Assembly (NCBI GenBank): GCA_900752065.1
Contig: CAADTT010000122.1
Coordinates: forward strand, 30,292-94,291
DNA: 64,000 bases
DNA from: Lachnospiraceae bacterium
GTDB taxonomy: Bacteria; Bacillota; Clostridia; Lachnospirales; Lachnospiraceae
Direction of reading: 5' to 3'
Positions 41,970-53,146 of this stretch are shown in pieces (within the stretch, counting starts at the first letter, position 1; the number at the start of each line of letters is the position of its first letter). The position numbers were made by a program, and so were the translations under genes. Below the pieces are notes generated by a model. That model saw only the letters and a program-made list of their open reading frames with translations. It searched no databases and had not been told where the DNA came from.

Positions 41970-44600
41970 TTACTTCGCCTCGTACCAGTTCGCCCCGGTG
42001 TGCATGTCGATCTCCAGTTTCACCGAAAGCTGTGCCGCCCCCTGCATCTCTTCTTTCAGAATCCTCTTTACTTCCTCCACTTCAGATTTCTCCGCCTCGA
42101 TCAGAAGCTCATCATGGATCTGCAAGATCAGCCGGGACTTCAGGTGCTCCGCTTTCAGCCTGTCATTTACACGTATCATGGCAATCTTTATGATATCCGC
42201 CGCCGTCCCCTGGATCGGCGCATTCATTGCCACCCGTTCCCCAAAGGAACGCTGCATGAAGTTGCTGGATTTCAGCTCCGGCATGGGCCGCCTGCGCCCG
42301 AACATGGTCGCCACATAACCGTTTTTCTTTGCATTTTCCACCGTTTCATTGAGAAACTTTTTGATGTCCGGATAAGTCTCAAAATATTTCTCAATATACT
42401 CCGCCGCCTCTTTTCTGGTGATGCTCAGATCCTGGCTGAGTCCAAAGGAACTGATACCGTAAACGATGCCGAAATTCACAGCCTTGGCATTCCGTCTCTG
42501 GAGATCCGTCACCTCGTCAAAAGGGATATGGAACACCTGGGATGCCGTGATCCTGTGGATATCCTGGGCCTCCCTGTAGGCATTGATCAGCGTCTCGTCC
42601 CCGGAGATCGCAGCCAGCACACGGAGCTCGATCTGCGAGTAATCCGCATCCACAAACACATAGCCGTCCTTCGGGATAAAGACCTTCCGGATCAGCCGCC
42701 CCAGCTCCATGCGGATGGGGATGTTCTGTAAATTCGGCTCCGTGCTGCTGATCCGTCCCGTAGCGGTAATTGTCTGGTTAAAGGTACTGTGTATTCTTCC
42801 GTCTTCACCAATATAGTTTGCGAGGCCATCTGCATAGGTAGACTTCAGCTTCGTGAGCTGCCTGTACTCCAGGATCAGGGAAACGATCGGATACTCCCCT
42901 GCCAGCTTCTCCAGCACATCCGCCGCCGTAGAGTAGCCCGTCTTCGTCTTCTTTCCATATGGCAGCTTCAACTTTTCAAAGAGGATCACACCGAGCTGCT
43001 TCGGCGAATTAATATTAAAGTTTTCTCCCGCCAGAGCATAAATTTCCGTTTCCAGTTCGCCGATTCTCCCGGTAAGCTGCTCCCCGTACTGCTTCAGGGC
43101 TTCCGCCTCCACACGGATCCCCTCGCATTCCATATCATAGAGCGTGTAGACGAGCGGCATCTCCATCTCCTGAAACAGCCTTCCCATTCCGCTCTCTGAA
43201 AGCTTTTCCCTCAACGGCTTCAGCGCCGCCCACGCCACATACCCCATGTAGCAGGCACAGACCGTCACTGCATCCGTATTTTCCGGCGCTTCAAAGCCTT
43301 TCTTTCCCAAAAGCTCCGTCCGTGAGGGAACCATCATCCCTAAATGCTCCTTCGCCACATCCTCATACGTATAGGCATCCTTCAGAGGATTTAAAAGATA
43401 AGCGGCGATCGCCAGGTCACTCACCTTTTCCCTGTCAGGAACTGTCAGACAGCAAAGCTGCTCCTTCAGGTTCAGGGTAGCGGCTTCTTTTCCCTCCTTC
43501 AGCAACGTTTCCAGCTTTCCGCACAGATAAGAGCCGCTGACAAATCCCTCTGCCGGAAGGTAATAGATCTCTTTCTCTCCAAAACACAGAGTGCACCCAC
43601 AGACCTGGCCTTTTGCCTGAATCACCGCAAATCCTGTATGCTCTGCCTCTGCTGCCTGTACAAATACTTCTTCCACCTGAGATAATTCTGTGATTTTCTG
43701 AAAATACTCTGTCACCTGATTTTCCGGTCCCTGACACTGAAATCTGGACAGAAGATTTTTAAACTCCAGGCGCTTGCACAGCTCGAAAGCCGCCTCTGTA
43801 TACAATTCTCCGATCCTTGCTTTTTCCAGTTCAAAATCAATGGGGCTGTCCGTGTTGATCGTCGCCAGCTCCTTTGAGAGCTGTGCCAGATCATAGTGAT
43901 TTTTCAAAGATTCCTTCGCCTTATTCGGCTTAATCTCCTCTACATGGGCATAGGCGTTTTCTATGGATCCATAAGCCGCTATGATCTTTGATGCTGTCTT
44001 TTCTCCGACGCCCGGAATCCCCGGAATATTATCCGATGCATCTCCCATCAATGCCTTCAGATCAATGATCTGCACCGGTGTTACCTGATACTTTTCCACC
44101 ACCTCTGCCGTGTGATAATCCTCAATCTCTGTTCCCGTCCGTTTTGTCTTGGGAATCCGGATCTGGATATGGTCAGTGGCAAGCTGCAGCAGATCCCTGT
44201 CGCCGGATACCACGGAAACCTCCAGCCCTTCCTTTTCCGCCCGCTTCGCTACCGTACCCAGCAGGTCGTCAGCCTCATAGCCCTCCAGCATCAGCAGAGG
44301 GATCTCCATAGCCGTCAGCATCTCCTGGATCAGAGGTACCTGCTGGTGAAGCTCCTGGGGCATAGGCTTTCTTGTCCCCTTATATTCTGCATACCTCTTA
44401 TGTCGAAAAGTGGGAGCCTTCAAGTCAAATGCCACCGCCAGATAGTCTGCCTTTTCTTCATCCAAAATCTTGAACATAATGTTCAAAAATCCATATACGG
44501 CATTCGTATGCAACCCCTCCGAATTTGTCAGATCCGGTATCCCGTAGAAGGCCCGGTTCAATATGCTGTGTCCGTCAATCAGTACTATTTTTTCGCTCAT
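41970..44600 (-). CDS. polA: DNA polymerase I, without functional 3'-5' proofreading motifs
   Basis: About 876 residues from ATG at 44600 (GGAGAG just upstream; other ATGs 3-12 nt upstream are possible). N-terminal 5'-nuclease domain (IVLIDGHSILNRAFYGIP, SGDRDLLQL, GDASDNIPGIPGVGEKTA), a middle 3'-5' exonuclease-like domain, and a C-terminal polymerase with DADYSQIELRVLA, RRNAKAVNFGIVYG and QIHDELLIE. The usual DxE of the exonuclease (DTETT-type) is replaced (HTGFAVIQA), so proofreading is probably lost, as in Bacillus enzymes. The start lies inside the end of the preceding anti-sigma-like gene. Confidence 0.96.
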   Translation of the reverse strand: MSEKIVLIDGHSILNRAFYGIPDLTNSEGLHTNAVYGFLNIMFKILDEEKADYLAVAFDLKAPTFRHKRYAEYKGTRKPMPQELHQQVPLIQEMLTAMEIPLLMLEGYEADDLLGTVAKRAEKEGLEVSVVSGDRDLLQLATDHIQIRIPKTKRTGTEIEDYHTAEVVEKYQVTPVQIIDLKALMGDASDNIPGIPGVGEKTASKIIAAYGSIENAYAHVEEIKPNKAKESLKNHYDLAQLSKELATINTDSPIDFELEKARIGELYTEAAFELCKRLEFKNLLSRFQCQGPENQVTEYFQKITELSQVEEVFVQAAEAEHTGFAVIQAKGQVCGCTLCFGEKEIYYLPAEGFVSGSYLCGKLETLLKEGKEAATLNLKEQLCCLTVPDREKVSDLAIAAYLLNPLKDAYTYEDVAKEHLGMMVPSRTELLGKKGFEAPENTDAVTVCACYMGYVAWAALKPLREKLSESGMGRLFQEMEMPLVYTLYDMECEGIRVEAEALKQYGEQLTGRIGELETEIYALAGENFNINSPKQLGVILFEKLKLPYGKKTKTGYSTAADVLEKLAGEYPIVSLILEYRQLTKLKSTYADGLANYIGEDGRIHSTFNQTITATGRISSTEPNLQNIPIRMELGRLIRKVFIPKDGYVFVDADYSQIELRVLAAISGDETLINAYREAQDIHRITASQVFHIPFDEVTDLQRRNAKAVNFGIVYGISSFGLSQDLSITRKEAAEYIEKYFETYPDIKKFLNETVENAKKNGYVATMFGRRRPMPELKSSNFMQRSFGERVAMNAPIQGTAADIIKIAMIRVNDRLKAEHLKSRLILQIHDELLIEAEKSEVEEVKRILKEEMQGAAQLSVKLEIDMHTGANWYEAK

Positions 44601-45090
44601 CATTCTCTCCATCTGTTATAGTTTCCGTCTGCGCCTCTTCCTCTGTTTCCGAAGGCGGAATCTGTGCCGGATCCGGCTTTTTCTTTTGCTCCGGTACAGA
44701 AGGCGCTTCCGTTCCATAAAGCTTTTGGTACACAAAGGTCTCCCTGATATTGCCTTTGGCCCAAAGCTCTGCCTGAGTAAGCAATACCAGCACCAGAAGG
44801 ACTTCTGCCAGAAACATAAACGTATAGCTGCAGACACGAAAAACATTTCTTCTCCGCGCCTTTTTTTCCGTTGCTTCCAGATCATCCTCCAGCATCTTCT
44901 TTATATTATAGGAAACATTTTGTTCTTCATCCAGCTTTTGCAGCGCAAAATGAATCGTAAAATAAATTTCCAGTTCCTCATGACACTCCTGACAGTGGGA
45001 AATATGTTCAATAAACTCTTCTGTCTCCCTGTCATCTAACTGCCTCTTAATATAGGCGGTCACCAGGCTCTGTGCTTTTTTGCAGTCCAT
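44575..45090 (-). CDS. Membrane protein with anti-sigma-type zinc finger
   Basis: 171 residues. N-terminal ZAS-type finger His29-x3-Cys33-x2-Cys36 (HISHCQEC) of the zf-HC2 family, a membrane helix at ~88-105 (SYTFMFLAEVLLVLVLLT), and a Pro/Glu/Thr-rich extracytoplasmic tail. This is the layout of ECF anti-sigma factors, which hold a sigma factor at the membrane. No sigma gene lies next to it. The 3' end overlaps the polA start by 26 nt. Confidence 0.8.
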   Translation of the reverse strand: MDCKKAQSLVTAYIKRQLDDRETEEFIEHISHCQECHEELEIYFTIHFALQKLDEEQNVSYNIKKMLEDDLEATEKKARRRNVFRVCSYTFMFLAEVLLVLVLLTQAELWAKGNIRETFVYQKLYGTEAPSVPEQKKKPDPAQIPPSETEEEAQTETITDGENDERKNSTD

Positions 45091-45123
45091 CTTCTTATCC
45101 TCGTTTTACGAAATTCTGTTTTG

Positions 45124-45152
45124 AGTATAACATACTTTAAAAAGCATAACAA
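45124..45152 (-). promoter_or_regulatory. Promoter of the anti-sigma-polA operon
   Basis: Minus-strand TTGTTA (45147-45152), 17-nt spacer, TATACT (45124-45129), 34 nt before the ATG. Confidence 0.6.
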
Positions 45153-45156
45153 GCGA

Positions 45157-45195
45157 AAGCGGGCGTTCCGGAATCAGATTCCGTTACGCCCGCTT
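45157..45195 (-). terminator. Terminator after the CotH-domain gene
   Basis: AAGCGGGCGT (45157-45166) pairs with ACGCCCGCTT (45186-45195), with an inner CGGAATC/GATTCCG stem. Confidence 0.75.
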
Positions 45196-45202
45196 ATTCG
45201 TC

Positions 45203-48200
45203 TTATTTTACCTTTACCGCTTTGGACTTCTTTGACGGGCTGTATACTTTTTTCTTCACAGCCACCACACGGTAGAAATATTTCTTTCCTTTTTTGACCT
45301 TCTTATCGGTGTAGGTAACGGTCTTCGCTTTCTTCACTACAGCAATCTTTTTAAATCCGCTGTTCGATTTCATAGACCGGAAAATCATATACTGTGTCGC
45401 GCCTTTTACACGCTTCCAGGTTACTTTTACCGTTCGCTTGCTTCCACTCTTTGCTGCTTTTGCGCTAACCTTCGCAGTTGCTTTCGGCAGGGTAATGCTT
45501 ACTTCAGCGCTCTTTGCACTCACAACTGTTCCATTTACTGCTTCTGCCAGATAAGCAGCTTTGCCGTTCACAGGTTTTGTATCATAGTAAGTGCCATTCG
45601 CAGTCGTTCCCAGAAGAGTCACTTTGCTGCCTGTTTTCCTGTAAATGCGGTAGCTTGCTGCTCCATCCACTTTGCTGACCTTTACGGCTACATTAGAATC
45701 ACCGGAACGGATCACACTCTTCACGGATGTGATAGAAGGTGCCGTCAGACTCTTCTTTTCTGTATCTGCCGGCGGAGTCGGCAAATCCGCCTTTTTCAGT
45801 CCTGCAAATGCCGCCTTCAGGCTGGTCAGTACCTTCTGTATTTCATCTTTGCTGCTGTCCGGATTTCCCAGTACTTTTTCTGCCGCCTGTACTGCTGTCT
45901 GAAGCGCTTTCCAGCTTTCCACTGTATATTTTCCTGCCTCCGCATCTGCTGGAATACTTTGCAGTACACTGTTAAGTTCCTGCTTCACCTCTGCTTTATC
46001 ATCCGGCTTAACAGGCTTTTCTGTTCCATCCCATGAGCCATCCGCCAGGCTTCTCGGACGGTTCTTGCTTACTTCATCTTCTGTAACATCTTCTTTTTTG
46101 TAAGTAACTGTTTCAAAATCTGCCTGATTGTTATTCGTATCTGCAAAATCCTTCCGTCGGATAGCCTTCTGCTTGCTGATCGCACCGTCTGCCAAAGCAT
46201 CGCCTTCTACCGGATCTTCATTTACGGATACGCCATCCTCGATCTTATCTCCTTTATAGAGAATCAGACGGAAACGTTTATTATCAATCGTCTGACTCCA
46301 CTCCTGATCACACACGCCATTAAGATCCAGTGTGATCAACTCAGGTGTGGAAGCATCCTGTGCTTCACAGCGCACCAGATAGGAAGCATGTGCGGGAATG
46401 CTCTTAGCACCGTCCAGATCCAGCTTCACCTCTGTCTCCGATTTACCATTCTTACCGCCGGACAGATAGCCAAGCGAATATCCGTTCAGATTGATTTCCT
46501 GATCTGTCGGGTTATAGATTTCAATAAAGCTATGGGTGACAGGAGTACCGTCATTCGCACCGCCGCCGTACACCTGATTAATGACCAGATGGTCGTTCTT
46601 TATTTCTACCGGTCCGGTCACTGCGCCTGTCTCCCGGCTTTCCAGACTTCCAGTCTCAATATTGCTTGAAACTACTACTTTTATCTTTTTGCCAAGGTCT
46701 GCCTCTGTGATCTGATAAGTTTCAGAATCAGCTCCGGAGATTTCTACTCCATCCGCATACCACTGATAAGCCAATGTGCCGGTATTGTTTGAATCTGTAA
46801 GCGCTGCTGTCAATACAGAACCTACGACCGGCGTACCGCTGATGGTGACCGTTCCGCTCAGAGCATCTACCGGTATCTCCTTTTCAAATGCTGTATAATT
46901 GGTGATAAAACCTTTTAAAGCAGGATCTTTCGAGCCAGGATCTGTATTAGAACTCAAAACAAAATTCCCGGAGGCATCCATGCCGCGCACCTGAACCACA
47001 TTGAGTTTGCCTTTTACCCGTTCCAGATTGGAGTCGTTTGTGGTAAGTGATGCTGTTCCATTTGTCACGTCTGCCGTTCCTTTCAGAATTCCATTTATAT
47101 AAAATCCTACTTTAGAAACACGACTATCTGTGACTGCTGCTGTGTAAGTAGTATTACCCGTTTCCTTTGTATCTGCGCTTACTGTTATGCTGTTTGATTT
47201 TTGATATGTTGCAAGGGATGTCAGCAGCGTATCTACAGTAGTAAACTGCTGATCCATCCATGCCAGTCGATTCTTCAGGAAGGTACGCAGACGCTCTGTC
47301 TCCGTTTCAAAATCAGACCTGTGCAGCAGATATCCGGCTGCATAATTTGCCTGTGCGGATTCAGACAGATATGCTTTTTGCACATCAATAATACCGCCTG
47401 TCTTTACGATATCCTCAAAATTCTGTCTGTTGGCTTTGTAACATTCATATACCTTTGTAACAAAATATGGATCACCGATCAGATATTTGTACCACTGCTC
47501 CTTCTGTGCTTCGCTTCCTCTGGTCAGCGTCATCCACACACTCGGATTACTTGTTTCCTCTTCACTGACTATGCTGTTGGAAGTCCAGTCCATATCCCAT
47601 ACCGGTCCGATGTACATCTTCTCGTTCAGGTCTTTATACATAAAGGTACTCTTTTTCATGGTCTCTGTGTTCCAGAAGAACTCATTCAGCATAAAGTAAT
47701 TTACCAGAGAATCCATATCCACCAGATCCGTATAATGCTGCGGACCTGCGAAATCCTTTGTAAAATTAGAAGCATTTGATACTCCCGCCTGCTCCGTCAC
47801 GTTAACATAAAAATCTGTTGCATGAATACTGTCTTCCACTGCCTGTATGTACTGATTTGCATAAGAATACAGCGCCGGGCATCCGGGCAGTCCGCTCTCC
47901 CCATATGGGCTGACAAACTCAGGACTCTTAAACATGATCGGCTGGTCGTAATCTGTTCTAAACTTGGAATACTCATCATAATATCCATCCAGCTCGAACA
48001 GGAATCCGCCGGATACATTGACAGTTCCATCTGCATTCTTGGGAATGTCCGTGTAATAATCAGAAATCTTGTACGTATTTCCCTGATAGGTCACTGTGTC
48101 GCTGGTGATCCATTCCATATGTTCGTTCAGGTAATCCTCCAGAGCATCCCTTGCATCTCCTTTGATTCCTTCTTTCTTTCCGATCGCCTTCGCCACATCT

Positions 48201-50192
48201 CCCGCGAGATCTTCCCAGTCATAAATATTCACGCGGCTTTCTTCAATCCTTACATTTCCAACAAGCTGGTAGTTTCCTGCATATGTGCCGTTTAAAATGA
48301 CATCTACATGCGCAGACGGCAGGTCCACCAGCCCCATCTCACCGGACAGGTCATAGGATGTCGTGTTTCGGATCAGGGATTCATCCATATAATTCGCCAG
48401 CAACGCCCAGTGCTTACTGGTGCCGAATCCGAACAGATCCGTCTTTGTGTCCAGCTTGATCTTATAAGGAAGCTTGTTATAGCTTGGATTCCATGTGCTG
48501 TTTCCACGGCCTCTGATGGAGATAGCCCCATCATAAAGCGTAGTATTTGCCGTATTGTATTTATCATTTCCCTGGATCTGCATTGTGGCACCCTTGTACA
48601 CCTCTTTACTCGTGATGCCGTAGCCATCATCCGTATCAATATAGACAACCGGAAGCTTGCTGCAATAGATCCTTTTTACAAGTGTTGCATTCTGAGAACC
48701 TGTAAGAGTCGCCGTAACGGTCAGGAATTTATTCAGGTCCTCCGTCTTTGGTGTATAGGAAGCTGTATTGGATACCTGTCTTTCATCTATCGTCCACTGG
48801 TATGTGAAGCTGCTTCCCTCCGGCACATTCGCTACTGATGCCGTGATCGGCGTCCCCGCCTTCGCATACTCCTGATCCAGAGTAATTTCCAGGCTCGAAA
48901 CAACTGTCACTGTAAAGTTTTTCGTCCTGTCTCCGGCTGTCGCTGTCAAAACTACATTTGTGTCCGCCAAAACACCGGAAACCGTCGCAGTTCCCTCGCT
49001 GATGGAAATCACCTGTGGATTACTGCTCGTCCAGGTAATGTTCTCCTCCCCAGTTTCTGTCGTGTACGTCAGCGGAAGCGTGAAGTCTTTTGTGACAGAA
49101 GAGATACTGTCTCCCTCTGCAAATACCGGTGACGGAATAGGTGTGGTCACCTTTCCTTCGCTGATTGCAGGAATAATTTTTCCATCAGCAGAAAGCTTCC
49201 AGTAATCTGATCCCAGTGCATCGACAATCGATGTACTCATTTGGGCTTCTGTGATTCCGGTGGCAGCTCCAAAATCATTTCCCGTGCCTGTCTTATAAAA
49301 GCAGTTGGAAACATTTGCTGTATTGGATGTCGCAGCCGGAGAATCGCTGTAACCATTGATTGCATAACCATCTCCGCCTTTCCATGTGACCTTTCCCACA
49401 TTCAGGCAGGATGCCAGAGATCCGATTTCTTCACTTTGATGGATCCTTCCGAGAATTCCACCGCAGCGGACACTCTGTGTAACAACGGTTTGCTCTACAG
49501 TAATATTCGCAGCGTTATAAAGATTTGACATCTGCACCGCAGAATGATTCGTACGTACCTGTCCTACCACGCCGCCTGCACCGATAAGATCTCCATAGGC
49601 GATACCATCACTGCCCTTTACCATTATGGTACCTCCCATTACGGCAATGTTATCAATTTGGGCAAAGCCGTTCACGTCTCCGGAAAGAGTACCGATGGTA
49701 TCTCCCTGCCCAAGGATATGGGTGATATTTACATCTGTAAAAGTGATGTTCCTGACCTCGGCATAATCCGATGCCAAGTCACTTCCAATCATTGCAAAAA
49801 GCCCTGACTGGTTTGTTGCATCGTAGCTCTCACGTCCATCATAGTTTATGGTCAATCCGCTGATGCTGTGTCCTTTGCCGTCAAAGGTACCGGAAAACAC
49901 TCTGTTTCCGCTGACCAAACCATATTTCTCTCCTGAAGCGCCGCCGATGGGCGTCCAGTTTTCCCCTCCCAGGTCAATGTCATTTACAAGTTCATAGTCC
50001 CCATTCATGGGATACGCCGCATCTTTTCCGATTTTTTTTCAGATCTGCCGCGCTTGAGATCTGAATCGGCCCGGCCGCTTCCGCCGCCATCTCTGTTCCC
50101 GGAATATATCCAAGTCCCGATATACTCACAGCCAATGACAACAAAAGCGAAAATCCTCTTTTTACATAATTCTTTTGTTCCTTATTTTTCAT
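45203..50192 (-). CDS. Giant secreted CotH-kinase/lamin-tail surface protein, frameshifted near the start
   Basis: As read, the signal peptide ORF (ATG 50192, ribosome site AGGAGG) leaves frame at an A8 tract, and the remaining 1601 codons (ATG-like start at 50008) continue in another frame. Dropping one A gives one 1662-residue protein reading ADLKKIGKDAAYPMNGDYELV through the junction. Domains (approx., in the 1601-aa numbering): GLUG-like beta repeats 1-285, Ig-like 290-450, CotH kinase fold 455-960 (RGRGNSTW, GPVWDMDW), Ig-like ~1060-1135, lamin-tail 1143-1320, FIVAR-like 1333-1405, then two FN3-like C-terminal domains. Lys-rich C-terminus; no LPXTG motif seen. CotH proteins phosphorylate coat or secreted proteins in Bacillus. 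The substrate here is unknown. Confidence 0.82.
50032..50039 (-). other. A8 tract causing the frameshift
   Basis: Eight T on the plus strand (eight A in the mRNA). Seven would join the signal peptide to the main frame. It could be a sequencing error, a real mutation, or a slippery site for phase variation. Confidence 0.85.
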
Positions 50193-50289
50193 TTGTCCCT
50201 CCTGTAGTAGTGAAAAATTGGCTTTTCGTTAATTGTACCATAATAATTAACTTTTGTCTCCTAAAACATGTGGTTTTTTTATAAAAAAA

Positions 50290-50303
50290 GTAACAGTTCA
50301 GCC
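50290..50303. repeat. Dispersed 14-bp motif, copy 2
   Basis: GTAACAGTTCAGCC in the purA-CotH spacer, one base different from copies 1 and 3. Confidence 0.5.
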
Positions 50304-50336
50304 GCGCCTTTAGCTACCTCTGGGGCATAACGCCTG

Positions 50337-50370
50337 AAAAACGGCGGCCTGCAATGCAGACCGCCGTTTT
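50337..50370 (-). terminator. Terminator after purA
   Basis: AAAACGGCGG (50337-50346) and CCGCCGTTTT (50361-50370) form a G/C-rich stem, with T5 following on the minus strand. Confidence 0.85.
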
Positions 50371-50376
50371 GTTCTC

Positions 50377-51651
50377 TTATCTGTAAATAATATCCCCTCT
50401 TCCCGGTCCATTCGAAACCATCGTGATCGGGAATCCTATCTTCTCTTCTACAAACTCTACATATCTCCTGCAGTTCTCCGGAAGATCCTCGTATTTTTTA
50501 ATGCCGCGGATATCTGTCTTCCATCCCGGAAGTTTCTCCAGAACAGGCTTTGCCTTGGAAAGCTTCGCCGTGGTCGGGAAGTCAGTGACCACCTCACCGT
50601 CAATCTCATATCCTGTACATACCGGAATCTCATCCAGATAGCTCAAAACATCCAGCACCGTAAATGCCACATCCGTAGTTCCCTGCATCCGGCAGCCATA
50701 CTTCGTAGCCACGCAGTCGAACCATCCCATACGTCTCGGGCGGCCTGTGGTAGCGCCGAATTCTCCGCCGTCACCACCGCGGCGTCTCAGCTCATCCGCC
50801 TCCTCGCCAAAAATCTCGCTGACGAAAGCGCCTGCTCCCACAGCGCTGGAGTATGCCTTTACAACAGTAACGATTTTCTTGATCTCATAGGGTGGGATGC
50901 CCGCGCCGATGGCGCCGTATGCCGCCAGTGTGGAAGAAGAGGTTACCATCGGGTAAATACCGTGATCCGGATCTTTTAAAGAACCGAGCTGTCCTTCCAG
51001 AAGGATATTCTTTCCCTCCTTGATGGCGTTCCAGAGATATGCGGAGGTATCGCATACAAAAGGCTCCACCATCTCTCTGTAACTGTGCAGTTCCTCCAGC
51101 AGCGCCTCCGGTGTCAGGACTGGCTTATGATAAAGATGTTCCAGAATAACATTCTTCTGCTCACAGATGCGGACAACCTTATCTTTCAGAAGCTCCTCAT
51201 CAAACAGCTCGCTCACCTGAAAACCAATCTTCGCATATTTGTCAGAATAGAACGGAGCAATGCCTGACTTGGTAGAGCCAAAGGATTTACCGCCCAGACG
51301 CTCTTCCTCGTACTGGTCAAACAGGATATGGTAAGACATCACGATCTGGGCACGGTCTGAAACGAGAATCTTCGGCATGGGAACTCCTCTGTCTACAATG
51401 CTCTTCACCTCGTTAAATAATACCGGAATGTTCAGCGCCACTCCATTTCCGATAATGCTGGTGGTGTGTCCGTAAAACACGCCTGACGGCAGGGTATGAA
51501 GTGCAAATTTACCATAATTGTTTACGATGGTATGCCCGGCATTTGCGCCTCCCTGAAATCTTACGATGATATCTGCTTTTTCGGCAAGCATGTCTGTGAT
51601 CTTGCCCTTGCCCTCATCACCCCAGTTTGCTCCTACAACTGCTTGTACCAT
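50377..51651 (-). CDS. purA: Adenylosuccinate synthetase
   Basis: 424 residues. First AMP-specific step, GTP-dependent condensation of IMP and aspartate. Typical motifs VVGANWGDEGKGKITD, NAGHTIV, and TTGRPRRMGWFD are present. AGGAGG before ATG. Terminator follows. Forms a run with purB upstream, so AMP synthesis genes are together. Confidence 0.97.
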   Translation of the reverse strand: MVQAVVGANWGDEGKGKITDMLAEKADIIVRFQGGANAGHTIVNNYGKFALHTLPSGVFYGHTTSIIGNGVALNIPVLFNEVKSIVDRGVPMPKILVSDRAQIVMSYHILFDQYEEERLGGKSFGSTKSGIAPFYSDKYAKIGFQVSELFDEELLKDKVVRICEQKNVILEHLYHKPVLTPEALLEELHSYREMVEPFVCDTSAYLWNAIKEGKNILLEGQLGSLKDPDHGIYPMVTSSSTLAAYGAIGAGIPPYEIKKIVTVVKAYSSAVGAGAFVSEIFGEEADELRRRGGDGGEFGATTGRPRRMGWFDCVATKYGCRMQGTTDVAFTVLDVLSYLDEIPVCTGYEIDGEVVTDFPTTAKLSKAKPVLEKLPGWKTDIRGIKKYEDLPENCRRYVEFVEEKIGFPITMVSNGPGRGDIIYR

Positions 51652-51696
51652 ATCAATTCCTCCTCTGGTTATCGTTATAATCCTTATGTTATATCC

Positions 51697-53130
51697 TTAT
51701 ACATGAATCTCCGCTGTCATGCCGAGAAGTTCTTTATTTTCCTCAAGAACCGGATCTACCACATTTTTCAGGAAATTCTCTACCTGAAGCGGCGCGCGTC
51801 CCACATATCTGGACGGATCCATAGTCTTCTGAAGTTCTTCTAAAGTCAGGTTAAATGCCGGGTCCGCCGCAATCAGCTCCAGAAGGTTGTTGTCGCGTCC
51901 CTCTGCCTTCACATTTTTTCCCGCCTCCATGGAAAGTTCGCGGATCCTCTCATGCAGCTCCTGTCTGTCGCCGCCTGCTTTTACCGCATCCATCATGATA
52001 TTCTCTGTAGCCATGAACGGCAGTTCCGCCATCAGGCGCTTCTCGATGACCTTCGGATATACCACCAATCCATCTACCACATTCAGGCAGAGGTCAAGGA
52101 TACCGTCGATTGCCAGAAATCCCTCCGGGATGGACAGACGCTTGTTGGCAGAGTCATCCAGCGTCCTCTCAAACCACTGAGTCGCAGAAGTGATCGCCGG
52201 ATTCAGGGCGTCGATCATAACGTAGCGGGAAAGAGATGCGATACGCTCGCTTCTCATAGGATTTCTCTTATATGCCATAGCGGAGGAACCGATCTGCGTC
52301 TTCTCAAACGGCTCTTCCACTTCCTTCAGATGCTGCAGCAGACGGATATCGTTGGAAAACTTGTGAGCACTTGCCGCGATTCCCGCCAGGATATTTGCCA
52401 CTCTTGTATCTACTTTTCTTGAATAGGTCTGCCCGGAAACCGGATAACACGCCTCAAATCCCATCTTCTGCGCGATCATCGGATCGATCTTGTCGATGGT
52501 CTCCTGATCGCCGTCAAACAGCTCCTGAAAGCTTGCCTGTGTTCCGGTAGTTCCCTTGGAGCCTAAAAGCTTCATCGTGCCGAGCACATGCTCCAGATCT
52601 TCCAGATCCATCAGAAATTCCTGCATCCACAGAGTCGCCCGCTTTCCTACTGTTGTCGGCTGTGCAGGCTGGAAATGGGTAAATGCCAGAGTCGGCTGGT
52701 TCTTGTATTCATCTGCAAACTTCGCCAGTTCTGCAATTACATTGACCAGCTTTTTCTTCACCAGCTTCAGCGCTTCCGTCATGATGATGATATCGGTGTT
52801 ATCTCCCACATAACAGGAGGTAGCGCCCAGATGGATGATTCCTTTTGCCTTCGGACACTGTACACCGTAAGCATACACATGGGACATGACATCATGACGC
52901 ACCACCTTTTCTCTTGCTTTTGCCACATCATAGTTGATATCATCAGCATGAGCCTTCAGCTCTTCGATCTGTTCATCCGTAATATTCAGCCCCAGCTCCT
53001 TCTCTGTCTCTGCAAGTGCGATCCAGAGTTTCCGCCAGGTGCGGAATTTCATATCCGGTGAAAAAATATACTGCATCTCCTTGCTGGCATAGCGCTCAGA
53101 CAATGGGCTTTGATATCTGTCTGTACTCAT
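51697..53130 (-). CDS. purB: Adenylosuccinate lyase
   Basis: 477 residues from ATG at 53130 (AAGGAG 7 nt upstream). It splits adenylosuccinate and SAICAR in purine synthesis. The fumarase-superfamily signature is GSSAMAYKRNPMRSERI, and the catalytic His is in HLGATSCYVGDNTD. It begins 16 nt after the purF stop, the usual spacing for cotranscribed genes. Confidence 0.97.
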   Translation of the reverse strand: MSTDRYQSPLSERYASKEMQYIFSPDMKFRTWRKLWIALAETEKELGLNITDEQIEELKAHADDINYDVAKAREKVVRHDVMSHVYAYGVQCPKAKGIIHLGATSCYVGDNTDIIIMTEALKLVKKKLVNVIAELAKFADEYKNQPTLAFTHFQPAQPTTVGKRATLWMQEFLMDLEDLEHVLGTMKLLGSKGTTGTQASFQELFDGDQETIDKIDPMIAQKMGFEACYPVSGQTYSRKVDTRVANILAGIAASAHKFSNDIRLLQHLKEVEEPFEKTQIGSSAMAYKRNPMRSERIASLSRYVMIDALNPAITSATQWFERTLDDSANKRLSIPEGFLAIDGILDLCLNVVDGLVVYPKVIEKRLMAELPFMATENIMMDAVKAGGDRQELHERIRELSMEAGKNVKAEGRDNNLLELIAADPAFNLTLEELQKTMDPSRYVGRAPLQVENFLKNVVDPVLEENKELLGMTAEIHV

Positions 53131-53146
53131 CTGTTCTCTCCTTTTA

